In this document: piece after piece, positions 5,263 through 12,021 of the stretch | How the letters are laid out: every line of letters starts with the position of its first letter | How positions within the stretch are numbered: the stretch's first letter is position 1 | DNA from: an uncultured Eubacteriales bacterium | Lineage (GTDB): Bacteria; Bacillota; Clostridia; Oscillospirales; CAG-272 | DNA length: 17,875 nt | Direction: 5' to 3' | NCBI GenBank assembly: GCA_934474225.1 | Contig: CAKSLU010000031.1 | Coordinates: forward strand, 1 to 17,875 | Notes under the pieces: model-generated | The model's database searches: none | What the model was told of the DNA's origin: nothing | Seen by the model: the letters and a program-made list of their open reading frames with translations, nothing else | Position numbers and translations under genes: made by a program

Positions 5263-7116
5263 ATGGGAAAAGTTATTGGTATAGATTTGGGTACGACAAA
5301 CTCTTGCGTTGCGGTGTATGAAGGCGGCGAGCCTATCGTCATTCCGAATCCCGAAGGCGCGAGAACCACACCGTCGGTCGTTGCGTTCAGCAAGACCGGT
5401 GAGCGCATGGTTGGTCAGGTGGCAAAGCGTCAGGCGGTCACCAACCCCGACCGCACCGTCAGCAGCATCAAGCGTGAGATGGGTACCTCTTACAAGGTCG
5501 AAATCGACGGCAAGCAGTACACGCCGCAGGAAATCTCGGCGATGATTCTGCAGAAGCTGAAGGCGGATGCCGAGGCTTACCTCGGCTCGAAGGTCACCGA
5601 GGCGGTCATCACCGTCCCCGCGTACTTCACGGACGCACAGCGTCAGGCAACCAAGGATGCAGGCAAGATTGCAGGCCTGGATGTCAAGCGTATCATCAAC
5701 GAGCCGACCGCTGCCGCACTGGCATACGGTATGGATAAGGAAGCCGAGCAGAAGATTATGATTTTCGACCTCGGCGGCGGTACCTTCGATGTCTCGATCC
5801 TCGAGATTTCGGACGGTGTCTTTGAGGTGCTTGCCACCGCGGGCAACAACCGCCTCGGCGGCGATGACTTCGATGCACGCATCATGAACTGGATTGCCGA
5901 CACTTTCAAGAGCGAGAGCGGCATTGACCTGCGCGCCGACAAGATGGCAATGCAGAGACTGAAGGAGGCAGCCGAGAAGGCGAAGATCGAACTTTCCGGC
6001 GTCGCTTCCACCAACATCAACCTGCCGTTCATCACGGCGGACGCAACCGGTCCGAAGCACTTCGACGCAACGCTGACCCGCGCAAAGTTCAATGAGCTGA
6101 CCGCAGACCTCGTTGCCGCAACGATGGGACCTGTAAAGCAGGCACTGTCGGATGCAAATCTCCAGCCCTCCGACATCGCAAAGGTGCTGCTCGTCGGCGG
6201 TTCGACCCGTATCCCTGCCGTGCAGGAAGCGGTCAAGAACTTCATGGGCAAGGAACCTTTCAAGGGCATCAACCCGGATGAGTGCGTCGCCATCGGCGCG
6301 GCTATCCAGGGCGGCGTCCTCGGCGGCGATGTCAAGGACATCGTCCTGCTCGATGTCACGCCTCTGTCGCTCGGTATCGAGACGATGGGCGGCGTCTTCA
6401 ACCGCATCATCGACCGCAACACCACCATCCCGGTCAAGAAGAGCCAGATTTACTCCACCGCGGCCGACAACCAGACCTCGGTTGAGATCCATGTGCTCCA
6501 GGGTGAGCGCGATATGGCGGCCGGCAACACGACGCTGGGCAGATTCATTCTGGACGGCATCACGCCCGCACCCCGCGGCATCCCGCAGATCGAGGTCACG
6601 TTTGACATCGACTCCAACGGTATCGTGAACGTCACCGCAACCGATAAGGGCACGGGCAAGGAACAGCACATCACGATCACTTCGTCCACCAACATGTCCA
6701 AGGAAGACATCGACCGCGCCGTCAAGGATGCGGAGAAGTTTGCCGCCGAGGACAAGAAGCAGAAGGAAGCGGTCGAGGCAAAGAACCATGCCGACAGCCT
6801 GATTTTCCAGAGCGAGAAGACGCTGACTGAGCTCGGCGACAAGGTTACCGAGGCGGAGAAGGCGCCGGTCACCGCAGCCATCGAAAAGCTGAAGGAGACC
6901 ATGAAGTCGAATGACACCGAGGCGATCAAGGCTGATACCGAGGCGCTGGAGAAGTCCTTCTATGCGATCAGCGAGAAGCTGTATGCACAGGCACAGAACG
7001 CACAGGGCGGCGCTGACGCCGGTGCGGGTGCGGGCGCGCAGAACGGCGGCGCACAGACCGACGAAAACGGCAACACCTACTACAACGCCGACTTTGAAGA
7101 CAAGACCGGCAAATAA
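5263..7116 (+). CDS. dnaK: Hsp70 chaperone DnaK
   Basis: DnaK is the ATP-dependent chaperone that binds exposed hydrophobic segments, working with DnaJ and GrpE in the cytoplasm. The 617 residues include the phosphate-1 loop IDLGTTNS (6-13), DLGGGTFDVSILEI (about 169-182), VLLVGGSTRIP (about 308-318), the interdomain linker DIVLLDV (about 359-365) and the substrate-binding domain starting TPLSLGIETMGG. The compact nucleotide domain fits Gram-positive DnaK. The C-terminus has an Ala/Gly/Gln/Asn-rich tail ending DFEDKTGK. The second ATG is chosen because GGAGGG lies nine bases upstream; an ATG at 5242 would add MFPEGFI, which is not part of the family. Expression should follow HrcA/CIRCE. Confidence 0.98.
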   Translation: MGKVIGIDLGTTNSCVAVYEGGEPIVIPNPEGARTTPSVVAFSKTGERMVGQVAKRQAVTNPDRTVSSIKREMGTSYKVEIDGKQYTPQEISAMILQKLKADAEAYLGSKVTEAVITVPAYFTDAQRQATKDAGKIAGLDVKRIINEPTAAALAYGMDKEAEQKIMIFDLGGGTFDVSILEISDGVFEVLATAGNNRLGGDDFDARIMNWIADTFKSESGIDLRADKMAMQRLKEAAEKAKIELSGVASTNINLPFITADATGPKHFDATLTRAKFNELTADLVAATMGPVKQALSDANLQPSDIAKVLLVGGSTRIPAVQEAVKNFMGKEPFKGINPDECVAIGAAIQGGVLGGDVKDIVLLDVTPLSLGIETMGGVFNRIIDRNTTIPVKKSQIYSTAADNQTSVEIHVLQGERDMAAGNTTLGRFILDGITPAPRGIPQIEVTFDIDSNGIVNVTATDKGTGKEQHITITSSTNMSKEDIDRAVKDAEKFAAEDKKQKEAVEAKNHADSLIFQSEKTLTELGDKVTEAEKAPVTAAIEKLKETMKSNDTEAIKADTEALEKSFYAISEKLYAQAQNAQGGADAGAGAGAQNGGAQTDENGNTYYNADFEDKTGK

Positions 7117-7132
7117 TCGGGCGTGAAAGGTC

Positions 7133-7169
7133 CCGAGCCGCAGGGTTTTCCTTTGCGGCTCGGATTTTT
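7133..7169 (+). terminator. terminator-like attenuator between dnaK and dnaJ
   Basis: CCGAGCCGCA (7133-7142) and TGCGGCTCGG (7154-7163) form a perfect 10-bp GC-rich stem with an 11-base loop, followed by ATTTTTC. This is a full intrinsic terminator inside the operon. I see no strong promoter in the 41 bases between it and dnaJ, so partial read-through would set dnaJ and prmA below dnaK. Confidence 0.85.
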
Positions 7170-7210
7170 CGCGTATTTCGGACAAATTCATTTGAAATAA
7201 GAGAAGCACG

Positions 7211-8371
7211 ATGGCAGACAAGAGAGATTATTATGAAGTGCTCGGCGTGGACAAAAGCGCCGATGCTTCAACCATAAAAAAAGCATACTATAAGCTCGCC
7301 AAGCAGTATCACCCCGATGTCAATCCGGGCGATAAGGAGGCGGAGAAGAAGTTCAAGGAGATCAACGAGGCGTATGCCGTGCTCTCCGACGCGGATAAGA
7401 AGGCGAAGTATGACCAGTACGGTCACGCCGCCTTTGAAAACGGCGGTGCGGGCGGCGGTTACGGCGCGGGCTTTGAGGGCTTCGACTTCGGCGACATCTT
7501 TTCCTCGTTCTTCGGCGGCGACGGCGGCAGCTTCAGCTTCGGCGGCAGCGGCTTCGGGGGCGGCGGCAGCCGCGCGAACGCGCCGATGCGCGGCGAGGAT
7601 CTGCGCGTGCGCCTGACCATCAGCTTTGAAGAGGCGGTGCACGGCTGCAAGAAGGAGATCACCTACGGCAGAGTGCAGCGCTGCGGCGACTGCGGCGGCA
7701 GCGGGGCAAAGAAGGGCACCTCGCCCGAGACTTGCAAGAAGTGCGGCGGCAGCGGTCAGGTTCGCGTGCAGCAGCGCACGGCGTTTGGCATGATGCAGTC
7801 CACGCGCCCCTGCGACGAGTGCCGCGGCACGGGCAAAATCGTGAAAGACCCCTGCCCCAACTGCAACGGCAAGGGCTATGTCAAGATCAACAAGAAGATC
7901 GAGATTGCCATCCCCGCCGGCATCGACGACGGACAGAGCCTGTCGATTGCCGGGCAGGGCAACGAGGGCAGAAACGGCGGACCGGCAGGCAACCTCATGG
8001 TGCTGATCTCGGTCAAGCCGCACGCCGTCTTTGAGCGCGAGGGCAGCGATGTCTACTGCGAAGTGCCCGTCACCTATTGGGAGGCGGCGCTCGGCGGCGA
8101 GATTGACATCCCGACGCTTGAGGGCAAGGAGAAGTACACCATTCCCGAGGGCACGCAGACCGGCACGACCTTCACGCTGCGCGGGCGCGGCATCAAGCGC
8201 GTCAATTCCACGCTGCGCGGCAATCTGTACATCACCGTCAAGGTGGAAGTGCCGCGCGGGCTGAACGCAAAGCAGAAGGAACTCCTCACAGAACTTGCCG
8301 AGAGTTTCGGCGACAAGGTGGAGAGCAAACGGCAGACCTTCTTCAAGAAGTTCTCCGACCTCTTCAAATAA
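7211..8371 (+). CDS. dnaJ: Hsp40 co-chaperone DnaJ
   Basis: DnaJ delivers substrates to DnaK and stimulates its ATPase. The 386 residues show a complete type I layout. The J domain (about 5-70) has HPD at 34-36, and a Gly/Phe-rich region spans about 77-120. The zinc domain has four CxxCxGxG repeats (158-165, 175-182, 201-208, 215-222; all eight cysteines present), and two C-terminal beta domains follow. The ATG at 7211 follows GAGAAG. The 94-base gap after dnaK holds an attenuator. Eighteen bases around its YEVLGV codons are identical to the paralogous J-domain gene at 10587. Confidence 0.98.
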   Translation: MADKRDYYEVLGVDKSADASTIKKAYYKLAKQYHPDVNPGDKEAEKKFKEINEAYAVLSDADKKAKYDQYGHAAFENGGAGGGYGAGFEGFDFGDIFSSFFGGDGGSFSFGGSGFGGGGSRANAPMRGEDLRVRLTISFEEAVHGCKKEITYGRVQRCGDCGGSGAKKGTSPETCKKCGGSGQVRVQQRTAFGMMQSTRPCDECRGTGKIVKDPCPNCNGKGYVKINKKIEIAIPAGIDDGQSLSIAGQGNEGRNGGPAGNLMVLISVKPHAVFEREGSDVYCEVPVTYWEAALGGEIDIPTLEGKEKYTIPEGTQTGTTFTLRGRGIKRVNSTLRGNLYITVKVEVPRGLNAKQKELLTELAESFGDKVESKRQTFFKKFSDLFK

Positions 8372-8390
8372 AGGATAAGGAAAACACAAT

Positions 8391-9311
8391 ATGGATATGC
8401 AATGGACACAGCTCCGCGTCACCGGCGCGGTGAAAGACCTCGAGACCATCAGCGCCGTCATGAGTATGGTGAACAACAGCTTGATGATTGAGGACTACAG
8501 CGATGTGACGACCGACGGCATGTACGGCGCGCTGCTCGACGAGAGCCTCTTGAATGCAGACAAGACGCGCGCGGCGGTCTCGGTGTTCATCCCCGAGACG
8601 CAGAGCGTTGCCGAGGGCAAGGCGTTCATCGAGACGCACCTCGCCGCCGCAGGCATCCCCTATGAGATGGAGGTCGTCGGTTGCCGCGAGGAGGACTGGG
8701 CAGAGGCGTGGAAGAAGTATTATCACCCCATCAAGGTCGGCAAAATCGTGATTGTCCCCGCGTGGGAGGACTACACGCCCGCCCCGGGCGAGGTCACGGT
8801 CACGATGGACCCCGGCATGGCGTTCGGCACCGGCACGCACGAGACCACGCGGCTGGTCATTTCAATGCTGGAGAAGTACCTGAAGACGGGCGACCGTATG
8901 CTCGACGTCGGTACAGGCAGCGGCATTCTGTCCATCTGCGCATCCAAACTCGGCGCATCGCAGTGCGCCGCCTATGACCTCGACCCCACCGCGGTGTGCG
9001 TTGCCCGCGAGAACATCGAGGCAAGCGGGGCGACGAACATCACCTGCGATGTGTCCGACCTGCTCCGCGATGTTGACATTTCGGGCGGCAAATATGACAT
9101 TATCGCGGCGAACATCGTCGCCGACATCATCCTGCGCATGACGCCGGATGTGGACAAATACCTCGCAGACGGCGGCGTACTCATTGCGTCGGGCATCATC
9201 TGCCCGCGCCGCGAAGAGGTGGAAGCCTGCTTCGCCGCGCATGGGCTTGAAGTGTTCGACAGCCTGGTCGAAAACGATTGGTGCGCCCTCGCGGTACGCA
9301 AAAAAGCATAA
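8391..9311 (+). CDS. prmA: ribosomal protein L11 methyltransferase PrmA
   Basis: PrmA uses S-adenosylmethionine to methylate ribosomal protein L11. The 306-residue length is typical. The N-terminal L11-recognition domain (about 1-95) is followed by the linker EDWAEAWKKYYHPIKVG, then a class I methyltransferase domain. The PrmA signature MDPGMAFGTGTHETT lies at 139-153, motif I LDVGTGSGIL at 171-180, the acidic post-motif YDLDPTAV at about 195-202, and the ANIVADII motif at 240-247. AAGGATAAGGA lies upstream of the ATG, 19 bases after dnaJ. It is the last gene of the heat-shock operon, a common Firmicutes arrangement, and a strong terminator follows. Confidence 0.97.
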   Translation: MDMQWTQLRVTGAVKDLETISAVMSMVNNSLMIEDYSDVTTDGMYGALLDESLLNADKTRAAVSVFIPETQSVAEGKAFIETHLAAAGIPYEMEVVGCREEDWAEAWKKYYHPIKVGKIVIVPAWEDYTPAPGEVTVTMDPGMAFGTGTHETTRLVISMLEKYLKTGDRMLDVGTGSGILSICASKLGASQCAAYDLDPTAVCVARENIEASGATNITCDVSDLLRDVDISGGKYDIIAANIVADIILRMTPDVDKYLADGGVLIASGIICPRREEVEACFAAHGLEVFDSLVENDWCALAVRKKA

Positions 9312-9314
9312 CGG

Positions 9315-9346
9315 AAAAAGCCGTCGGCATATGCCGACGGCTTTTT
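9315..9346 (+). terminator. terminator of the hrcA-prmA operon
   Basis: AAAAAGCCGTCGGCAT and ATGCCGACGGCTTTTT form a perfect 16-bp palindrome with a T-run on each strand, four bases after the prmA stop. It marks the end of the heat-shock operon and could act in both directions. Confidence 0.93.
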
Positions 9347-9360
9347 GCGTGGGAGAACTT

Positions 9361-9438
9361 TTGTAGGGACCATGGCGCCCTCGACGGTCCGTTTTTGCCG
9401 CGGTTGGGGCGGACCGTCGAGGACGCCGATCCCTACAA
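9361..9438. repeat. long inverted repeat with TTGTAGGG ends (MITE-like)
   Basis: The left arm (9361-9391) and right arm (9410-9438) are imperfect reverse complements: TTGTAGGGACC ... CCTCGACGGTCCG against CGGACCGTCGAGG ... CCCTACAA, with a loop of about 18 bases. It has no coding capacity. Related fragments lie at 880-923 and 2411-2424. Size, terminal symmetry and dispersal fit a small non-autonomous element or a dispersed RNA hairpin. No transposase is in the window and no target duplication is obvious. Confidence 0.75.
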
Positions 9439-9456
9439 GGTTAGCGCGTGCCATTC

Positions 9457-9569
9457 GGCTCCCCTGTGTAAGGGGAGCTGGCGTGGAACACGCCAGAGGG
9501 GTTGTTCCTGAACTTTGCAACAATCCCTCCGCCGCCGTTCGGCGGCACCTCCCTTTGCCGGGGGGAGGC
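9457..9569. repeat. composite multi-hairpin intergenic repeat, copy 1
   Basis: A chain of three hairpins and a long-range pairing: GGCTCCCCT/AGGGGAGC; TGGCGTG-GAA-CACGCCA; then GAGGGGTTGTT, which can pair at a distance with AACAATCCCTC; then GCCGCC-GTTC-GGCGGC; and CCTCCC/GGGGAGG. The two halves are roughly mirror images. The same modules occur in inverted order at 11805-11938, including near-identical GGCGTGGAACACGCC and GAGGGGTTGTTCC blocks. It fills the gap between prmA and the next gene; 9570-9677 shows nothing further that I can interpret. Confidence 0.8.
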
Positions 9570-9677
9570 TTGGTTAGAGCGGCATGAAACGGGTCGTCGT
9601 GGGCGCCGTCTGCCCCCGCCGCTTATCCCCCTCCGTGAACAAGGTGTGACAACTGCCTGAAACTTTCCGCGTTTCCC

Positions 9678-9706
9678 TTGATAATTGTTTCGCAATCGTG
9701 TAAAAT
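9678..9706 (+). promoter_or_regulatory. sigma-A promoter of the DUF5685/J-domain cassette
   Basis: TTGATA (9678-9683), a 17-base spacer and TAAAAT (9701-9706). Each hexamer matches five of six consensus bases. The -10 ends 33 bases before the start codon of the first cassette gene. It probably drives all three genes up to 11763. Confidence 0.82.
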
Positions 9707-9739
9707 AGAGGAAGACACTTCGGACAGGAGGCGCTTTTT

Positions 9740-10606
9740 ATGTTTGGCTATGTGCGGGCGCGGCGCGCAGACTTGCTGGTGCGCGAAGATATGCTGTACC
9801 GCGGCGTCTACTGTGGGCTGTGCCGCGCGATGGGGCACTGTACCGGGCAGTGTTCGCGCCTCACCCTGTCCTATGACATGGTTTTTCTCTATCTCGTGCG
9901 CGCATCGCTCGTCGGCGTCACCCCACGAGTAAAGCCGGGGTGGTGCGCGGTGCATCCGCTCACGCGACGCCCGGTTGCCGCGCGGGATGCAGAGCTTGAC
10001 TATGCCGCGCGGGTCAGCGCCCTCCTCGTCTACGGCAAACTCTGCGACGACCTCACGGACGAGCGCGGCATCCGCCGCTTTGGCAAGCGGCTGCTTGTGC
10101 CCGCGGTGCGCGGCATGTGGCGGCGCGCCGGGCTTGCCGATCTGTATGCAAAGATGCAGGCGCAGCTCACGGAACTCTCCGCTATCGAGGCGGAGCACCG
10201 CGCGAGCGTGGACGCGCCTGCCTGCTGCTTCGGGCAGCTGCTTGCCGAGGTGTTTGCCTACGGACTTTCCGGCGACGCGCAGAAACTCGCGTCCGCCATC
10301 GGCTATCACGCCGGGCGGTGGATTTATGCCACAGACGCCGCAGACGACCTTGCCGAGGATGCGAAAAACGGCAGCTACAATCCGTTTTTACTGTTGTACG
10401 GCGGGATGCCGACCGAGGCGCAGCGCGCACTGATGGAGAGCGCCGCGCGCATCGACCTTGTTGAGATGGAAAACGCATGCGCGCTGATACCCGAGAGCGA
10501 GACGCTCTCGGTGGTGCGCAATATTGTCGGGCGCGGCATGGCAGATGCCGGTGCGCGCGCCTTTGCCCCGCAGATTGGAGGAGACGGTGAACAGAAATCC
10601 GTATGA
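9740..10606 (+). CDS. DUF5685-type protein with cysteine cluster and Asp-rich helices
   Basis: This 288-residue soluble, mostly helical protein resembles the clostridial DUF5685 family as I remember it (opening MFGYV, then YRGVYCGLCRAMG, LTLSYDMVFL and HPL). No function is established to my knowledge. Four cysteines form C25-x2-C28-x5-C34-x3-C38, which could bind a metal or cluster, and Cys69, Cys102, Cys162 and Cys163 are further candidates. Two acidic helical motifs stand out: KLCDDLTDE (100-108) and DAADDLAEDAKNGSYNP (199-215). The second resembles the metal-binding motif of squalene/phytoene synthase-type enzymes, so an isoprenoid-synthase-like fold is possible but unproven. AGGAGG lies eight bases before the ATG. 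Its end overlaps the next gene by 20 bases, which implies translational coupling. Confidence 0.82.
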   Translation: MFGYVRARRADLLVREDMLYRGVYCGLCRAMGHCTGQCSRLTLSYDMVFLYLVRASLVGVTPRVKPGWCAVHPLTRRPVAARDAELDYAARVSALLVYGKLCDDLTDERGIRRFGKRLLVPAVRGMWRRAGLADLYAKMQAQLTELSAIEAEHRASVDAPACCFGQLLAEVFAYGLSGDAQKLASAIGYHAGRWIYATDAADDLAEDAKNGSYNPFLLLYGGMPTEAQRALMESAARIDLVEMENACALIPESETLSVVRNIVGRGMADAGARAFAPQIGGDGEQKSV

Positions 10607-11249
10607 AGTGCTCGGCGTGCGCGAGGACGCGGCCGACGAGGAGATCAAGGAGGCTTACCGCGCGCTGGCGCGGAAGTATCACCCTGATAAATATACCGAC
10701 GAAGGCCTCAAAGAGATGGCGACCGAGAAGATGAAGACCATCAACGAGGCGTATGAGGAGATCAAGAATATCCGCGCAGGCAAGAGCCGCGCGGGCGGCT
10801 CCGGCAGCTACGGCGGCGCAGGCGGCTATGGCAACTACAGCGGCGCGGGCGCGGGCAGCTATACCTATAACGCCGGGAGCGGCAGCGCCGACTTTGCCGA
10901 GGTGCGCCGCCTCATCAACGCGGGCGCGTATATGCAGGCGGAGCGCATCCTCGACGCGATGCCCACCGACCGCCGCGGCGCGGAATGGCACTTCCTGCGC
11001 GGCTGCATCCTGCTGCGGCGCGGCTGGGTGCACGATGCGGCGAAGTACTTTGACACCGCCTGCCGCATGGACCCGCAGAACGCGGAATATCGGAACGCGC
11101 GGCTGAACATCGAGCGCATGGCGCAGAGCGGCACCGGGAGCGGAACGGGCACGGTCTGCGCAGGCGACGGATGCAGCTGTTGTGCAAATCTGTTGTTGGC
11201 GGATTGCTGCTGCGAATGTATGGGCGGCGATCTGATACCCTGCTGTTAA
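10587..11249 (+). CDS. J-domain protein with TPR region and cysteine-packed C-terminus
   Basis: This 220-residue protein begins with a J domain (about 3-62; NPYEVLGV, YHPDK with HPD at 32-34, INEAYEEI), so it should stimulate a DnaK-type ATPase. A Gly/Ser/Tyr/Ala-rich linker (about 66-100) leads to a TPR-like helical region (about 102-176). The last 30 residues hold ten cysteines (191, 196, 198, 199, 207, 208, 209, 211, 219, 220), unlike the zinc fingers of DnaJ; metal binding, a disulfide knot or lipid attachment are all possible. The GTG start is chosen because GGAGGAG lies just upstream and it begins exactly at the J domain; an ATG at 10524 would add a tail read from inside the previous gene. 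It is a specialised J protein, not a second DnaJ. Confidence 0.88.
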   Translation: MNRNPYEVLGVREDAADEEIKEAYRALARKYHPDKYTDEGLKEMATEKMKTINEAYEEIKNIRAGKSRAGGSGSYGGAGGYGNYSGAGAGSYTYNAGSGSADFAEVRRLINAGAYMQAERILDAMPTDRRGAEWHFLRGCILLRRGWVHDAAKYFDTACRMDPQNAEYRNARLNIERMAQSGTGSGTGTVCAGDGCSCCANLLLADCCCECMGGDLIPCC

Positions 11250-11250
11250 C

Positions 11251-11763
11251 ATGAAGACGAACCGTACCAAAAAACTCGCGTTTTCCGCTATTGTCACCGC
11301 GCTTTCGGTGGTGTTTCTCTATGTCGGCGCGCTGTTTGATGTGCTCGATCTGTCGGCGGCGGCGCTCGCCTCACTCTGTGTGCTGTGGGTGACGGTGGAG
11401 TTTGGCACAAGATGGGCGCTTGCGGTGTACGCCGCGACGGCGCTGCTGGCGCTGCTCTTGCTGCCCACAAAGCTGCCCGCCGTGCTGTATGTCGGGCTGT
11501 TCGGCTATTATCCGCCGCTTAAGGCGTTCTATGAGCAGAAGCTGCACGGCGCGCTCGTCTGGGTCGCCAAGGTGGTGACGATGAATGCCGCTGTTTTTGT
11601 GATGATTCTCATCGTGCGGTATGTTGCCGCCGAAGCACTGTGGTTTGAGATTCTGCTGCTCGTCACCGCCAATATCGTGTTTGTGATTTACGACATCGCG
11701 CTCACCCGCCTCATGCGCGCCTATGTGCTCGTCTGGCGCAAGCGCCTGCGGATCAAATTCTGA
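11251..11763 (+). CDS. polytopic membrane protein, cassette partner of the J-domain gene
   Basis: The 170 residues carry five or six hydrophobic helices (about 10-28, 35-50, 55-72, 76-90, 103-125, 131-153). A basic N-terminus (KTNRTKK) and basic C-terminus (WRKRLRIKF) suggest that both ends are cytoplasmic. A GYYPPLKAFYEQ stretch after helix 4 is a likely conserved motif. The compact shape resembles small ECF-transporter S components, but no substrate motif is recognised and the family is unknown to me. The ATG is one base after the preceding stop and has no clear ribosome binding site, so translation probably depends on reinitiation. It is the last gene of the cassette. Confidence 0.8.
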   Translation: MKTNRTKKLAFSAIVTALSVVFLYVGALFDVLDLSAAALASLCVLWVTVEFGTRWALAVYAATALLALLLLPTKLPAVLYVGLFGYYPPLKAFYEQKLHGALVWVAKVVTMNAAVFVMILIVRYVAAEALWFEILLLVTANIVFVIYDIALTRLMRAYVLVWRKRLRIKF

Positions 11764-11782
11764 GGTGGGGCGCGGGTGCAAA

Positions 11783-11804
11783 CCGTAGGGCGGGGGCTTG
11801 CTAG
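11783..11804. repeat. short dispersed GC-rich intergenic repeat, copy 2
   Basis: CCGTAGGGCGGGGGCTTGC matches the inverted copy at 85-110 at all but one position over 19 bases. It abuts the composite repeat that starts at 11805. Confidence 0.55.
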
Positions 11805-11938
11805 CCTCCCTTGTGTAAAGGGAGGTGGCACGGCATTGCCGTGACGGAGGGATTGTTGCATAGAGAATGAAGTTTGAAAAAGCAAAGGAACAACCCCTCA
11901 GGCGTGTTCCACGCCAGCTCCCCTTGCACAGGGGAGCC
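11805..11938. repeat. composite multi-hairpin intergenic repeat, copy 2 (inverted)
   Basis: Modules in order: CCTCCCTT/AAGGGAGG hairpin; CACGGC-AT-TGCCGTG hairpin; CGGAGGGATTGTTGC; a 27-base AT-rich spacer; GGAACAACCCCTC; GGCGTG-TTC-CACGCC hairpin; GCTCCCC/GGGGAGC hairpin. This is the inverted arrangement of the element at 9457-9569, with the AACAACCCCTC half as the close match. The whole gap 11764-11978 is made of repeats and contains no gene that I can support. Confidence 0.8.
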
Positions 11939-11978
11939 GGACGCGCCGACACCTGCCAATTTGTACGGTGTATTTTAC

Positions 11979-12016
11979 ACAAAAAAGGCTTTCCCATGCG
12001 GGAAAGCCTTTTTTGT
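11979..12016. terminator. shared bidirectional terminator of the cassette and cysS
   Basis: ACAAAAAAGGCTTTCCC pairs perfectly with GGGAAAGCCTTTTTTGT around the 4-base loop ATGC. T-runs are present on both strands. It lies between the convergent genes ending at 11763 (plus) and 12022 (minus) and ends five bases after the cysS stop, so it probably serves both. Confidence 0.92.
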
Positions 12017-12021
12017 CACTT

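Noticed and set aside
5230..7221. Minus-strand frame of 663 codons opposite dnaK
   Set aside because: It is the mirror of the highly conserved dnaK reading frame, where codon bias removes stop codons on the other strand. It has no start signals of its own.
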